A DNA stretch of 64,000 nt from Pegea sp. RAD2-039. Taxonomy: Eukaryota; Chordata; Thaliacea; Salpida; Salpidae. The notes under the pieces are model-generated. The model was not told the origin of the DNA, made no database searches, and worked only from the letters and a program-made list of their open reading frames with translations. Position numbers and translations under genes: made by a program. The DNA is taken from contig JAQGEQ010000318.1 in assembly GCA_034620365.1 (NCBI GenBank), positions 62,001-126,000 of the forward strand, read 5' to 3'. Positions 40,101 through 51,595 of this stretch are shown piece by piece (position 1 is the first letter of the stretch; every line of letters starts with the position of its first letter).

Positions 40101-41044
40101 ATTTGAAAATCTTAGAAATTTCTTATAAGAGATAGTTTGGAAATTTTGTTATTTTCTGAAAACATTTTTAAATAATTTTCATAATTAATTATATTAATTG
40201 GGAAAAAATATTCGATAAAAAAGACGTCTTTGATTCTTAAGAAATTAATACTTTATTATATGATGAAATTGTTGAGTTTTTTAACTAAGAATTATTTAAG
40301 AATTAAAAACACTTGATAAGAAATGAAATAAGTTTTTGGTTTATTACATTTTCTTTAAAGTTATTTTGATTCTAACTTTTTTAAGTTATCTACAAAACAA
40401 AAGTTATTTGAAAAATGAATTTATCTCCAGAAGTTTTCTTCATATTTCAAGAAATCTACTTTTAGATTCTTTTTAAAAAGTATTTTGTAAATATCTTCAA
40501 GTAAAAAAACTTTAAAAACTTCTTACATTAATTATGTAATTAGCTTCTGATCAACGACACATAGCTTAAATAAAGGGTTTAAACATGATGTGTTTGAAAG
40601 CAATCAAAGGTTGACTTCTTAAGTAAGGAAAAATCCTTAACAAAATGTCTATCAAATTCTCAGGGGAAAGTTTGTTTCTATCATTTAACTAGTGACAAAC
40701 AAAAACAAACCAAATTGTTGTTATTTTCTGCCTTTTAAGGGATTATGACGTAGAAGGATTTATCTTGTTGTTTAAAAGATTTTTTATTCCAACTTCTTAC
40801 CAAACCTCAATTAAGTTTGATTAAATTTAATAAGATTAAATTTCTGGTTGAAATTTGTAATGAGAAAAATACTTGGAAACTAAAACTGTGTTTCAGTATT
40901 TAACCTTTAAAAAAAAACATTTAAAACTCATCATTTATAATTTATGTAAAAGAGGTGATGGAAAAAGATTCCAAAAAACCCAGCAGATTATCGTCTTTAT
41001 ATAAAATAAATAAGAAGATTTAGAAAGTTAATTTGTTTATTTAT
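37103..41044. other. AT-rich intergenic region upstream of the GPCR
   Basis: Almost 4 kb of low-complexity A/T sequence with no coding frame, RNA gene or array that I can support. Confidence 0.5.
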
Positions 41045-41440
41045 CTGTCTCCTTAGTGTAGCGATTATCTCTCTTATTTAGCCGCTTAACGCAAGAAAGG
41101 TATTTGGTTCATGCAGATACTTATTTGTAACAAGCAAAAGAGGTCCTAGGTTCGAGCCCAGGTGGACACATGTTTGCAGAAAAAGTCCATAAAAACTTGT
41201 AAAAGGGCCTAAAAGGGGCCTTGTAAGTCTAGTTAATGACAGGAGACGTAAAACTTCAGATTTGTTGAAATTATTGGTGTTCTGCTGTAAAGGCATCTCA
41301 TATCTCTATAACTTCTGCCCTGGTTTACAACGTGGCCCTTTTCAGCCGAAGCGTTTCTTCTTTTTGTTGGTTCATTAATTAATTAATCTTAAACTACTGA
41401 GAAAGCCTACAACTTTCTCAGTCGAAGCGTTTCTTCTTCT
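41045..41440 (+). mobile_element. tRNA-derived SINE, copy B
   Basis: The tRNA-like head starts near 41045 with CTCCTTAGTGTAGCGATTATC (A-box region). The B box GGTTCGAGCCC is at 41149-41159, followed by CAGGTGGACACAT. The A-to-B spacing is about 95 nt, longer than in a tRNA, so the head probably has an insertion. The body includes AAAAGGGCC, GTTCTGCTGTAAAGG and ATAACTTCTGCCCTG (41308-41322), all shared in order with copy A. A tail follows with two copies of CGAAGCGTTTCTTCTT (about 41349 and 41424) and a perfect 10-bp hairpin between them. It is not a functional tRNA gene. Confidence 0.75.
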
Positions 41441-43724
41441 AATTTTATAAAAATTAATAAATGCTCTTAAAAATATTTGCAAGATTTCAAATTTGAACAT
41501 TTATATAGAAAATTAAATTCAAATTTCAATTCTTTCTGTTTATAAAAGATTTTCGATAAATTATAAAAGATAATAATTTTCATAAAACTTATAAAAAGCA
41601 ATTTAATGTTTTTCATTTGATTTGTTTTTTATATCAAATAATGTTTAATGTCAAAGTTGATGTAAAAAATGTAGATTTATATTTGTCGTTTCGTTCAGAT
41701 ATTCTTTTATTGATTATTTTATTTTTAAGAGTTTAAAAATATTTTGTATGAAAGACAGTTTTTACACAAAGAGTAAAAACAACAGATAGTGTAACAGATT
41801 TTTAAAGTATTTTAATCTGAAATTGATTATAATGAAAGTTAAAGATCAAATATTTTCAAGATAAATTTTTTAAATCGATTTAAAAAAAGGAGAATTGTTC
41901 AAAGTTTTAAAAAGATTTTTATTTTTAACTTTTTATTAAAAAACCTTTTTGGTGTTTCAAAACACAAACTATGAAAGTTACTTCATATCGATTTTTTTCT
42001 CTTCAAAAATGTAAACTTACCGTCTGTATCGTCGAGCAAAATAAATAAATAAATAATATTAGTTTTAGAAAGTAAATAAATTGATTTATTTATCTTAAAC
42101 TGTTCGTTAAACTTCAAACTATAAAGATAATCAAATAATAATTAAATAAAATATTAAGTTAAATAAAAATAAGTCAAGTTAAATAAGTTAGTTAAAAATA
42201 AAACTGATTCAAGTTTGAAGAAAGTAATTTGGTCAAAACTTTCTTATCTGATTTAAACCACTCTCAAAACACTAAAACAAAAATGTGCAAACATTTCGTC
42301 TTTCGATTAAAAGGTCACTTGTCACGGAAATCACCTATCTTGATAAAAATGTGTTTCTTCTTAGTAATTAACTAGTTTCTAAAATTCTATTTTTTCAATC
42401 AAACTAAAATTAGGATTAAATATCCACTGAGCAACTTGGTAAACTTCTGATATTTCTTAAACTTTTTAAGTCAAGTTTAAAACCAAAGTCTTTATTAAGT
42501 TAGTTTAATAATATTTTGACAGCCGACGCTGATATTAGTTGCTAGGAAACAGCTTCTTAATTATTTAAATTATTAAATATTCAAATAAATAATATAAAAT
42601 CAAATCCTATCAAATCGAGTTATAGATAAGTATTAATTTTACTTTTATTAATGTATTAATTAATTAAATTATAAATAAGAGATTTTTTGGGTTTTTTATG
42701 TTTTTTTAGTCATAATAACGAATAAGAATTTGTTTTTCTTTAAAAATGTTCGTGATTTTGTAAAACTTAAATAATATGTCTTTCATAATAAAGTTTTATC
42801 TGAACTCTTTAGTAAGTTAAACTAAAGCTTAAATAGTTTTTTAAAGGTAGAGATTTAAAAAGGCTTAAAACTTTATTCTTATTTTGCATTTTATTACTTT
42901 TTATGTTGTTTTACCTAGCTTACTTTTTATTTTACTTTCTAGTATTTTGCTTGTTATAGCTTATAAACTTTTATTATTTTAAGAAATTCGAATTTTTTTG
43001 TGATATAAAAGTTTTCAAGCTTCATTTTAAAGCTTTTTTGACAAGTTATGAATTTCTATAAACTGTTTTTGAAACAAATAATATCAATAAGTTTAAAAAG
43101 TTACAATTATTAATAGTTGGTGATTCAGGCCATAAATAAATATGACCAAAAAAGTTGCTATAAATATTTGATAAATAAACTTTCATTACTTTATTATTAT
43201 AGTTTCAATTTTAGTTTCGTCAAAACTTTAATAAGTTTATATTTTGTTTATAAATAAAATAATCTGTTTAATATAGTATATTTACTTTTTTATCTTGAAA
43301 TGTGAGTAATAATTAAAACTTATTTATTTATTATGACGTTTTTTACTTGAAAAATATTCTTTGAATATTTGAAAGTTAAATTCATTTTTTTGTCAAAATT
43401 TTTTGTTTTTTTATTTATGAAAGATTAGAAGAATTATTAATAAAAAGTATTCAATAAAAATTATATAAAAATTGGATTTATATAATAATAATATAAAGTT
43501 TTCTAAATTTCGTTAATAGTTGCAACATATTTATAAATAAATAAATAAATAAATTAAAGTTTATTTACATTCTAATCAAAAAATCCTTTTTATATAAATA
43601 TCTCTCAACTAAATTGTAAAAATAATAGATTTGATTCTTGAACTTTTAATTTTTATATAACTTCAATCTTAATATTTTTATTTTCTTCTTTAAAAACTTT
43701 ATTTTTTAAAAGAATTTTTTTGGA
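41441..43724. other. AT-rich intergenic region upstream of MAPKAPK5
   Basis: No gene is supported. On the minus strand near 42020 there is a good donor (GACGATACAGACG|GTAAGTTT) that could end a 5' untranslated exon, perhaps of the GPCR; there is no further support. Confidence 0.4.
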
Positions 43725-45161
43725 ATGTCGAATAATCATACCTCAAAGCTAGAAATCAAAACTAGTTCCATCACTGATGATTATGATGTAGATTGGGACC
43801 AGAAACTGGGGACCGGTATCTCCGGTCCTGTTAGAGTGGCTACTAAAAGAAGTACTGGTGAAAAATTTGCCATTAAGGTGGTTGTGGACCGTCCAAAAGC
43901 CGTCCAAGAGGTCCAAATGCATTGGAGATGTAGTGGGCATCCTCATGTTGTTAGTATTTATGAAGTTTTTCAAAATTCGCTTCAATTTCCTGGAGAATCG
44001 GAATCAACTTCAAGACTTTTGTTGGTTTTGGAGTTAATGGAAGGTGGTGAACTGTTTTATCGAATCAGTAAACAAAATGGTTTCACTGAGAGGCAAGCAG
44101 CTGCAACCACTCTACAAGTAACTAGTTATTCATTTAAACTTTTATTTTATCAACTTTTTTTTCAGATTGCTTTAGCAGTTCAACATCTTCACAACCTCAA
44201 TGTCGCTCATCGTGATCTAAAACCTGAGAATTTGTTGTATAAAAGCAAACTAGATGACTCTCCAATCAAGCTTTGTGACTTCGGTTTTGCAAAACAAGAT
44301 AATGGAGATCTTTCTACACCACAATTTACACCTTACTATGTAGCTCCACAAGTTTTAGAAGCTCAGAAAAGACATAAAAAAGAACGATCCAGTCTAATCA
44401 GTCAACCATATACTTATGATAAAAGTTGTGATATGTGGTCCTTGGGAGTAATCATCTATATTTTGATGTGTGGATACCCTCCTTTCTATTCAGAGCATCC
44501 ATCCTCTAAAAGAGCAATTGATAGAAGTATGAGAAGAAAGATTATGAATGGAACTTATCAATTAGATGATAGAGAGTGGGAAAGAGTGTCTTCTCAAGCT
44601 AAGGATGTTGTTCAGAAGTTATTGTGTGTTGATCAACACCAGCGTTTGAATATTGATGGATTAGTAAATCATTCTTGGTTAACAGAAGAAGCCCCAGATA
44701 CTTTACTACAATCTCCTCTTTATATATCAAATAAATCTCATTTGAAACAAACAACAGCTTTACATCGATCACAACTCAAGCAGATGAGATTGATTGACAG
44801 ATCAGCTAATTTAAAACCTATTCAATCAGCTATAATACCGATGCTAGTAAACCGGCAGAAATTACTGAAGAAATCTGAAGGTAAAAGTAGTATTCCTGAT
44901 AAAAGTTTTTTGGTTGCAAGTCAAATGTATTTCAAACCTCTCAGAGATATCATTGCTTTTTGTATGTTTTCAAATAAGCAAGAAATGGAAAAGTTAGAAG
45001 ATTTAGTAACTGTAGCTGTTGATAAGAATTATGAAAATGAAGAATTTGATTTAGTCTTAAAGGAGTATGAGTGGAATGGAAAAAGTTTTGATAAAAACAT
45101 TGATACACAAGCGTTTAGTTATTCCATAAAACATGTGATTGATGAATTAAAATCTCAATAA
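43725..45161 (+). CDS. MAPKAPK5: MAP kinase-activated protein kinase 5 (MK5/PRAK)
   Basis: Two exons, 43725-44117 and 44166-45161, giving 462 aa (human MK5 is 471-473). The single 48-nt intron (GTAACT...TTTTCAG) is a multiple of three with no stop, so a naive ORF runs through it and wrongly adds 16 hydrophobic residues; without it the sequence reads TTLQIALAVQHLHNL, as in MK5. Kinase features: Gly loop LGTGISGPVRVA, VAIK-type lysine FAIKVVVDRPKA, HRDLKPENLL, DFGFAK, and the activation loop STPQFTPYYVAPQVLEAQ, nearly identical to human MK5 with the p38/ERK3 target Thr before Pro. The APQ in place of APE is an MK5 hallmark. The C-terminal third matches the MK5 regulatory region. It acts in p38 and ERK3/4 signalling. 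SNF8 starts 149 nt downstream. Confidence 0.95.
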   Translation: MSNNHTSKLEIKTSSITDDYDVDWDQKLGTGISGPVRVATKRSTGEKFAIKVVVDRPKAVQEVQMHWRCSGHPHVVSIYEVFQNSLQFPGESESTSRLLLVLELMEGGELFYRISKQNGFTERQAAATTLQVTSYSFKLLFYQLFFQIALAVQHLHNLNVAHRDLKPENLLYKSKLDDSPIKLCDFGFAKQDNGDLSTPQFTPYYVAPQVLEAQKRHKKERSSLISQPYTYDKSCDMWSLGVIIYILMCGYPPFYSEHPSSKRAIDRSMRRKIMNGTYQLDDREWERVSSQAKDVVQKLLCVDQHQRLNIDGLVNHSWLTEEAPDTLLQSPLYISNKSHLKQTTALHRSQLKQMRLIDRSANLKPIQSAIIPMLVNRQKLLKKSEGKSSIPDKSFLVASQMYFKPLRDIIAFCMFSNKQEMEKLEDLVTVAVDKNYENEEFDLVLKEYEWNGKSFDKNIDTQAFSYSIKHVIDELKSQ

Positions 45162-45310
45162 ACTTTGAAACTAATTGTGAATGATCCTCATTTTTTAATA
45201 TAATTTCATCTAATTTCCAAGTAGTTCTTACTAAAAAAATGTTGATCGTTTATACCTGACGAAGACTAAAAAATTATTTTATGATTTAAGGAAATTTATT
45301 TAAGTTAATA

Positions 45311-46246
45311 ATGAGACGACGAGGGTACGGTGCTGGGGCACTTTTAAAACAGAAACTTGAAAATGAAAGATACAAAGAAAAGGCGAATGAACTAGCAACT
45401 CAACAATTGGAGATGTTAAGTAAACAATTAGAATCATTCCATTCAAATCTAGAAGAGTTTGCAGCAAAACATAAACAAGTTAAGTTTCTACAAAACACTT
45501 TCTACTGATTCAAATAAAATTTTTTCAGGAAATCCGAAAAAATCCGGAGTTCCGACATCAATTCCAGACTATGTGCGCTACTATCGGAGTAAGACTCTTT
45601 CAACTTCACTAATCTCGAATCAGGGGAACTTTTCAGGTCGACCCATTGGCGTCAAGTAAAGGTTTCTGGTCGGAAATGTTGGGTGTTGGGACTTTTTATT
45701 ATGAACTTGGAATACAAGCGATTGAAGTTTGTATTTCGACTCGAGCAGTTAATGGAGGGATTATATTGATGAAGGAGCTACATTCGAGGTAATTTCAAGA
45801 AGTTTGTGATGAAATATCGAGATTTTGTTGAAGATTGTTGAAGACTCGCGGGAAGTTCGCTCAAGATCTATCTATAGAAGATGTGAAAATCGCGATCAGT
45901 AAATTGAAGCAATTAGGAACAGGAATTGAGCTTCATGGCGTTGGTGACAATCAAATCGTCCAATCAGTACCCGGGGAATTAAATATGGATCATACACTGG
46001 TGTTGGAAGCTGCTCAAAAGGTTGTAGATGACATCTCATCAGATCTTTCATTAAATCTCTTTTAAACTAAAGAATAAAGGACATATTCGCGTTAGTGAGT
46101 TGATGCGAGGGTTGTCATGGAAACAAGAACGCTGTCAACACGTCATCAATCATTTACTGCGAGAAGGAATGGCGTGGATTGACTCTCAGACATCTGAAGA
46201 CTGTTTCTGGTTCCCAGTCTTCTTCTTAGAAGGAAGAGACAAATAA
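45311..46246 (+). CDS. SNF8: Vacuolar-sorting protein SNF8 (VPS22, ESCRT-II)
   Basis: Five exons: 45311-45478, 45529-45588, 45637-45788, 45834-46020, 46073-46246; 246 aa (human 258), with introns of 45-52 nt. The N-terminus [16 protein letters not shown] and the helix [20 protein letters not shown] match SNF8 nearly residue for residue. The two winged helices follow: [16 protein letters not shown]..., [25 protein letters not shown], and the second domain ending [23 protein letters not shown]8 and VPS36 form the stem of ESCRT-II, which bridges ESCRT-I and ESCRT-III at endosomes. The stop codon lies inside an AATAAA hexamer (46242-46247). It lies 149 nt downstream of MAPKAPK5 on the same strand and converges on EXOC2. 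Confidence 0.95.
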
Positions 46247-46334
46247 AATCTTGATCTTGAGACTTTTTCGCGAATTTTTATTCGAATTTATTAAAAATTT
46301 CTGTTTATTGAAAGAGAAGAAAATTTGAAGATCT

Positions 46335-49300
46335 TCAGAAGTTGAAACATCTCAGTTGGAAGAACATCTCACTCTTAAATTTGTTCTTCACTTTCTCCAA
46401 ATCCCTGAAAAAAATAAAAATAAACAAAAGAAAGAAGAATTAGATTCTGACTTTGATTTGTTTGTTTCGGGAAGAATAGAGATCAGATTATCAAAGAGTT
46501 GACTGAAAATAAAAAGTAATTAAATTCAGAAATTTCATGAAAATATCAACAAAACTTAGATCTGTTTGTAGCAAATGCTTCAGTTGATTCACGAAAAGTT
46601 GTTGTGTCCAAAAGAGCTTGCTGGGCTCCATTTGGTGACCAGGAAGTGACACATTGCATTAAACGGAGCATTTCTTCCGCCACACAACTAATCACTTCAT
46701 TCATCACATCTTTAACGAGGTTAGGTGAGATGAAAAACACCTGAAACCAACAACTTAACCACCAGATTCTTAAACATCAAAACTACCTCAGCATGAAGAG
46801 AGATAATCTTCATTAAAATCATCTTGATATAAGATCGTACATCTGATGAATAAAAGATGAGAGTTTGTAGAGATTAGAAAGAGGGGTACCTGAAGGAAAT
46901 GGGGCGTTTTTCCAGTTGAACTTCCCAGCATACATTCCAGTTTCCAACTTAATAATGATTGGTTCAATTCGTTTTTCACAATAACAATTGAAGATTTTTT
47001 GTCTATTCGCAACCCACAACCCTTCAATAGTCTACATCCACACAACTATCAGTAAACTGAGAAGTGACTTCATGAAACTAACTTGTCGAGTTCGAACTAC
47101 ATTCGGAAATCTGTTCGATTCCAGCTTCTTGTACAAATATGGTATTATCTGATCTTTAGTAAAATCTAAATTACTCAATCCAATGATGAATTTTTCGACC
47201 TGAAAAACTCCAGGATGTTTAATTAGTTGAAAATGAAGAACAAAACCTGAGAAACTGAAGAACTTTCTTCAGAAGAACAAGCATCTTCAATAGCTTGTAA
47301 GAAACTCTGAAATATTCAGGAATAAGTAAATTACATCTGAAGTCATCATCTACTAACCACAAAGAGACCCAACGATAATTCAGAGAGCTTCTTCTGAGTA
47401 ATACTTCTTCCAAAGACATCATCTTCTCCGGATATTGATGATTTGATGTCTGTGATAAGGAGAAAGAGTCTTGTAGTGATGTCGTTGTATTTAGAAGGCT
47501 GAAAATTGAGATGGTAATTGATAATTGGGGTTAAAAGAAGGGTTACCAATGATGTAATTCCAACTTCATTTACTTTCCAATCTTCTTTTAAACCCAAATT
47601 TCGGATTTCTAATCAAAAAAACTCCTTAAATCTCTCAAATGATCTTTTGATGATCTTTACCTTCAGCTGCTTCTTGGAAAAAGTTGCTAAGACACAAGAT
47701 TCTTAAATCTTCAATCGCAATCTTTAAAGGTTCTAAGACCCCCGTTGGTAAATTGAGGAACAACAATTCAGCATAAGCTTCCCTGTAAGAAGAACAAATC
47801 ATATTTTTGTTGAAGATATTTCGATGAAAGACCTGAATGAGATGATGCAACCAGCTAACGCTTCAGCAGAAACAACACAATTATTTGGCCACAAACATTC
47901 ATCAGTTGGTAGAAAAGCTTCTCGAATTAATTCAATTAGTAAATTGATGACTTGTTGAAATAAAATCTTCAACGAGTAAACATTAAATTGATGTACAATC
48001 ATCTACATCATCTACTTTCATGTCTTTTGTGTGCGTATTTGCTAAATTTTTCAACTTTTCCACATGAATGTTCTTTTCTCCTGTTTCGCTCAATATAATC
48101 CCGCTCGAGTACTGCTCCCAAAGATGCCAGTGTTCTGAGAGTTGACCGGATGCAATCTCAATTAGTTCCTGAGAAGAAATTGATTCAGAATTTATAATTT
48201 TTCAGGGTTTCCAATTCAAAATTATAATTTTTCAGGGATTCTAATTCAGAATTTATAATTTTTCAGGGATTCTAATTCAGAATTTTTCAGGGATTCTAAT
48301 TTAGAATTTATAATTTTTCAGGGCTTCCAGTTCAGAATTTAGAATTTTTCAAGGATTCTAATTCAGAATTTAGAATTTCAGGGTTTCCAATTCAGAATTT
48401 TAGAAAAAATAATTTCAAAAAACCGAAAAATATTTGTGAAAACTCACAGAATGAAAATTTTGACAAATTTGAAGAAAATCTTCATCTGATTGATCTTCAT
48501 CTTTAATCTTTCTGCTCAAATCTGCATCAAAGACATTAACTGATGTAAAGATGCTACAAATGATACCTCGATATTTATTCTTGCATTCAATCATACGATC
48601 TTGTATCCACGTATGTTGATGAGATAAGCAATCCCAAGCTGGATCTTTATTATCTTCCAATCCAATCAAATACCGGATCAGTGTCTTTTGTCTTGTTAAT
48701 GATAAAGGAAGTTGTTGGACTTCATCTGTAAGCTGATCTCTGAATTTAGAGATCTTTTCTTCCACAACATCATAAACTACAAAAAGAGATTTGAAAAAAA
48801 GGAGATGGTGTTTTGAGATATCACCTTTTTTGAATACAGGGACATCTGTGTCTTGAAAAAGAGATTTTGCTTTCTCGTAATCATTAATCACGACCCCATA
48901 ATCACCTTTCTTGATATTTCGATCAATGTTTAGTGGAAGATTGAACAGAAACTGAAACAGAAGACCTTTCTAGCAGTTGATACAGTTAAAAGACTTCACC
49001 TTAAAACGTTGTAACACATTTAAAGTGTTTCGAATTGAATCTGCCCTGTCTTTACAAGTCAAAACAGTTTCAAATAATCCATTTGCGTTCTTACTCGCCT
49101 CTAAATATATCAATTGTTAAAGAAGCAAACAACAACTACTATAGAACCTGTTAATAACATCTCAACTTCACAAGTGATGTCTCTTCCACCAAGATCTTCT
49201 TTCATCTTGTTATCAATCGCTGTAAAAATCAAATTAAAAATTCATTTTAAAAATTTATATATTTATCAACCAGATAAAGTGTCATGGACTTCAAAGAACA

Positions 49301-50073
49301 CAGATAAACTGTCCTTGACATGGCTAACTGGGACATTATTAGAGTCCCTATTTGCTCTTCTCTTCATATAAGTATGACCTTCCTAAAAAAAGTTGGAAGT
49401 TTTGATATCAGTCGACAAAGTTAGAAGACTAACTTTTAATTTTTGAAAAGAAGTATTAAAATGATTTTCTAATAAGAACCAAGAAGGATTAAAATTCTCA
49501 TCTGTAGGATCAGAAGAAGATTTTGGGAACATATTTGATAAAGTGAATCCACAATTTGAAGTTCTAAAAACTCTCAACTTCTCATCTTTGAATTTTAAAC
49601 AACAAAAACTTACTTGGCTTCATCTATATGGATACCCAGTGGGTCTGTCCTCAAACTAAATTGAGGCTTTTGTGACCGATCCAAACGTTGGTCTATATAC
49701 TTAGTTTCATCGACCCAAGTTGTGGACACTTCTTTTGGACCAACTTTTGGTGCTTGGTAACCAGTAAACTTCACAGTACAAGTTCCCATACCACCAGATT
49801 TAGTAATTACAATAATATCACCAACACCCATACCAAAACCTGTTCTACAAATAATTTTTGAACTAGAAACCCATTCTGCAGTCATTGTACAGTTCTTCCT
49901 ACAAATTGCAACCCCTAAACAATCAACAAATATAAATCTAAGATTGATTATCAAATAATTAACTAACCACACAAGTCACTTGGCGAATTTCCTAAATTTT
50001 CACCTCTTATTGTAACTCGGGTTCCAGGTTGACCGTCTTTAGGGGCAATTCCAGTCACAATTGGACAAGACAT
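46335..50073 (-). CDS. EXOC2: Exocyst complex component 2 (Sec5)
   Basis: Twenty exons in gene order: 50073-49968, 49914-49614, 49563-49434, 49382-49271, 49219-49148, 49100-49000, 48951-48825, 48776-48448, 48168-48016, 47966-47833, 47782-47661, 47608-47547, 47498-47358, 47306-47247, 47199-47083, 47031-46890, 46842-46787, 46740-46556, 46502-46452, 46404-46335; 856 aa (human 924), all phases agree. Residues 1-95 form the IPT/TIG domain that binds Ral GTPases ([47 protein letters not shown]). The helical rod carries [20 protein letters not shown] and [15 protein letters not shown], and the end [14 protein letters not shown] matches the human C-terminus. Eighteen of 19 introns are 47-53 nt; intron 8 (279 nt) holds a tandem repeat. 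Intron 7 is 48 nt, in frame and stop-free, so a naive ORF runs through it. Confidence 0.95.
48185..48405. repeat. About 31-bp degenerate tandem repeat in EXOC2 intron 8
   Basis: About seven units of the type AATTCAGAATTTATAATTTT followed by TCAGGGATTCT, some missing the middle. This is the only EXOC2 intron outside the 47-53 nt range. On the + strand, opposite to the gene, each unit resembles a 3' splice site (ATTTTTCAG|GG). Confidence 0.85.
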
Positions 50074-51448
50074 CTTTAAATTAATAAAAACAACTGAAAT
50101 ATTAAAATAAAAATGTTTAATATTAAATATAAGTTGATTTTCTTTAAATAAATTCTTTAAACTAAAAATCATAGAATATATTAAAGAATTTTTTTTATAT
50201 TTTAATTAGGAATTTATTTTTAAAGGATTAATAAATCAACAATTCAGTAAAAATATTTTAAGATTGATTTTAAAATAATAAATTTTAATACAAAGAAAAT
50301 GTTTTTTTTATTTAAAATTAACTAATTTTATTTTTTTTAAATCAATCAGTAATATTTTAAAGTTAAAAAAACTATTTAAAATCATAAAACAAAAAAATAA
50401 AATTTTTCAATAATAATAAAAACTTTAATTTCATCGATAAATATTTACTTTTTAGAGTGACGTACAAAATGGCTAAAATCTTAAAATGTATTCAGAAAAG
50501 GAGTAGAAACAAATTTCTAAAAATAATTTAGCTTTTCATTATATTACATTTTTTGTACAATTAGAAATTTCCAATATCGATAAATTAGTTTTAAATTATT
50601 TTTCGTTTTTAAAACTCATTTCTTCGAAATTTTGAAAATCAATGAAAATACATTTTATTGTACAAACGAAATATCTTAATTGTAGAAACATTGATAGAGA
50701 GTAATTTTAAAAACTTTTCACGAAAGAAAAAACTCCATTTAAGTCATAGAGGAAAAATAGATTTTGCAAACAGTCAACTTCCATCTGTTAAACAGAAATT
50801 TAAATCTATTATGGAGAGCCTCGGTGTAGAGGTGGGAAGAGACATCTGAGCAGAGAAGACAGTAGAAAATAGATGAATAAAAAAGGAAAGGGCTTTATAG
50901 CGCTGGAGCTTTTCAATTCTTTTTATTGTTGCTAAGGAAGAAAAACTCTCTAATCAAGGATCAAGAAGACGAAAGATTTCGGTGGAAAACAGAGGATCCT
51001 TCAAGATGCAAGAAAGATGCTCATTAGAGGTCAATAAACCTTTTCGCTGTGGTGGCAGAGATATGAGAGATTTCAAGGAACAAGGTTCTGTTGAAGACAA
51101 AAAAGATGACAAAAATTCTAGAAGATTCGATGCCTCTGTTCGACAGAAGCTTAAATTTCCATTTCTTAAATTCTATTCTTCATATTTATTTTTTTTTGAT
51201 GTTCAACTTTTTGGAAAACTCTGAAAAGTCAAATCTTCGATTTTTGTTGTTTTCTTTTAAGTTTAAAGTCTCGAAGCACGATGCTTTCTACCCGACAACG
51301 AAGGCTTCGATAGCTTAGATACGTCCATCGGCTGTTTGGCTATCAAAAGACATCAGCCGTTCCTGTCTCCGTTTTAAAGTTTGATCTTAAGTCCTTGTGA
51401 TCCAGAAAAATAATTATAAGAGACATTAAAGATACCTGAAAGCGTGAT
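50074..51448. other. Intergenic region with unassigned open stretches
   Basis: About 50074-50460 is AT-rich and should hold the EXOC2 promoter. From 50469 a 20-codon frame (MAKILKCIQKRSRNKF) and, after an acceptor-like ATTGTAG at about 50685, a frame ending QLPSVKQKFKSIMESLGVEV are open on the + strand to 50849, but I cannot join them or name a family. About 50940-51350 is less AT-rich, with several broken frames, and may be a decayed mobile element leading into the LINE tail. Confidence 0.35.
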
Positions 51449-51595
51449 ATGAAATCGCTCAACATCAATACTAGCGATTGGGAAGATATCGCAACGGATC
51501 GCTCCGAATGGCGCTCTCTACTCCGCAAACAACTGAAGGATTGGGAAGAAAAACCTCCAGAAAATTTTTTATCATGTCACAAAAGAGAGAAATAA
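51449..51595 (+). mobile_element. LINE remnant, extreme C-terminus of the polymerase ORF
   Basis: A 48-codon frame ending in TAA encodes SLNINTSDWEDIATDRSEWR and a Lys/Glu-rich tail. The pattern of Asn/Ser-x-x-x-W-E-x-x-A-x-D-R-x-x-W-R is the usual last segment of endonuclease-reverse transcriptase ORFs of RTE/jockey-like elements. Nothing of the catalytic domains is left in frame, so this is a dead fragment. It is a different part of such an ORF from the 14.2 kb remnant. Confidence 0.65.

Noticed and set aside
41045-41172. A possible tRNA gene with a good B box
   Set aside because: The A-to-B spacing is about 95 nt, no cloverleaf can be closed, and the sequence continues into the SINE body shared with another copy.
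44118-44165. Sixteen extra residues (VTSYSFKLLFYQLFFQ) in MAPKAPK5
   Set aside because: They interrupt a conserved kinase helix and are bounded by perfect GT-AG sites; treated as a read-through intron.
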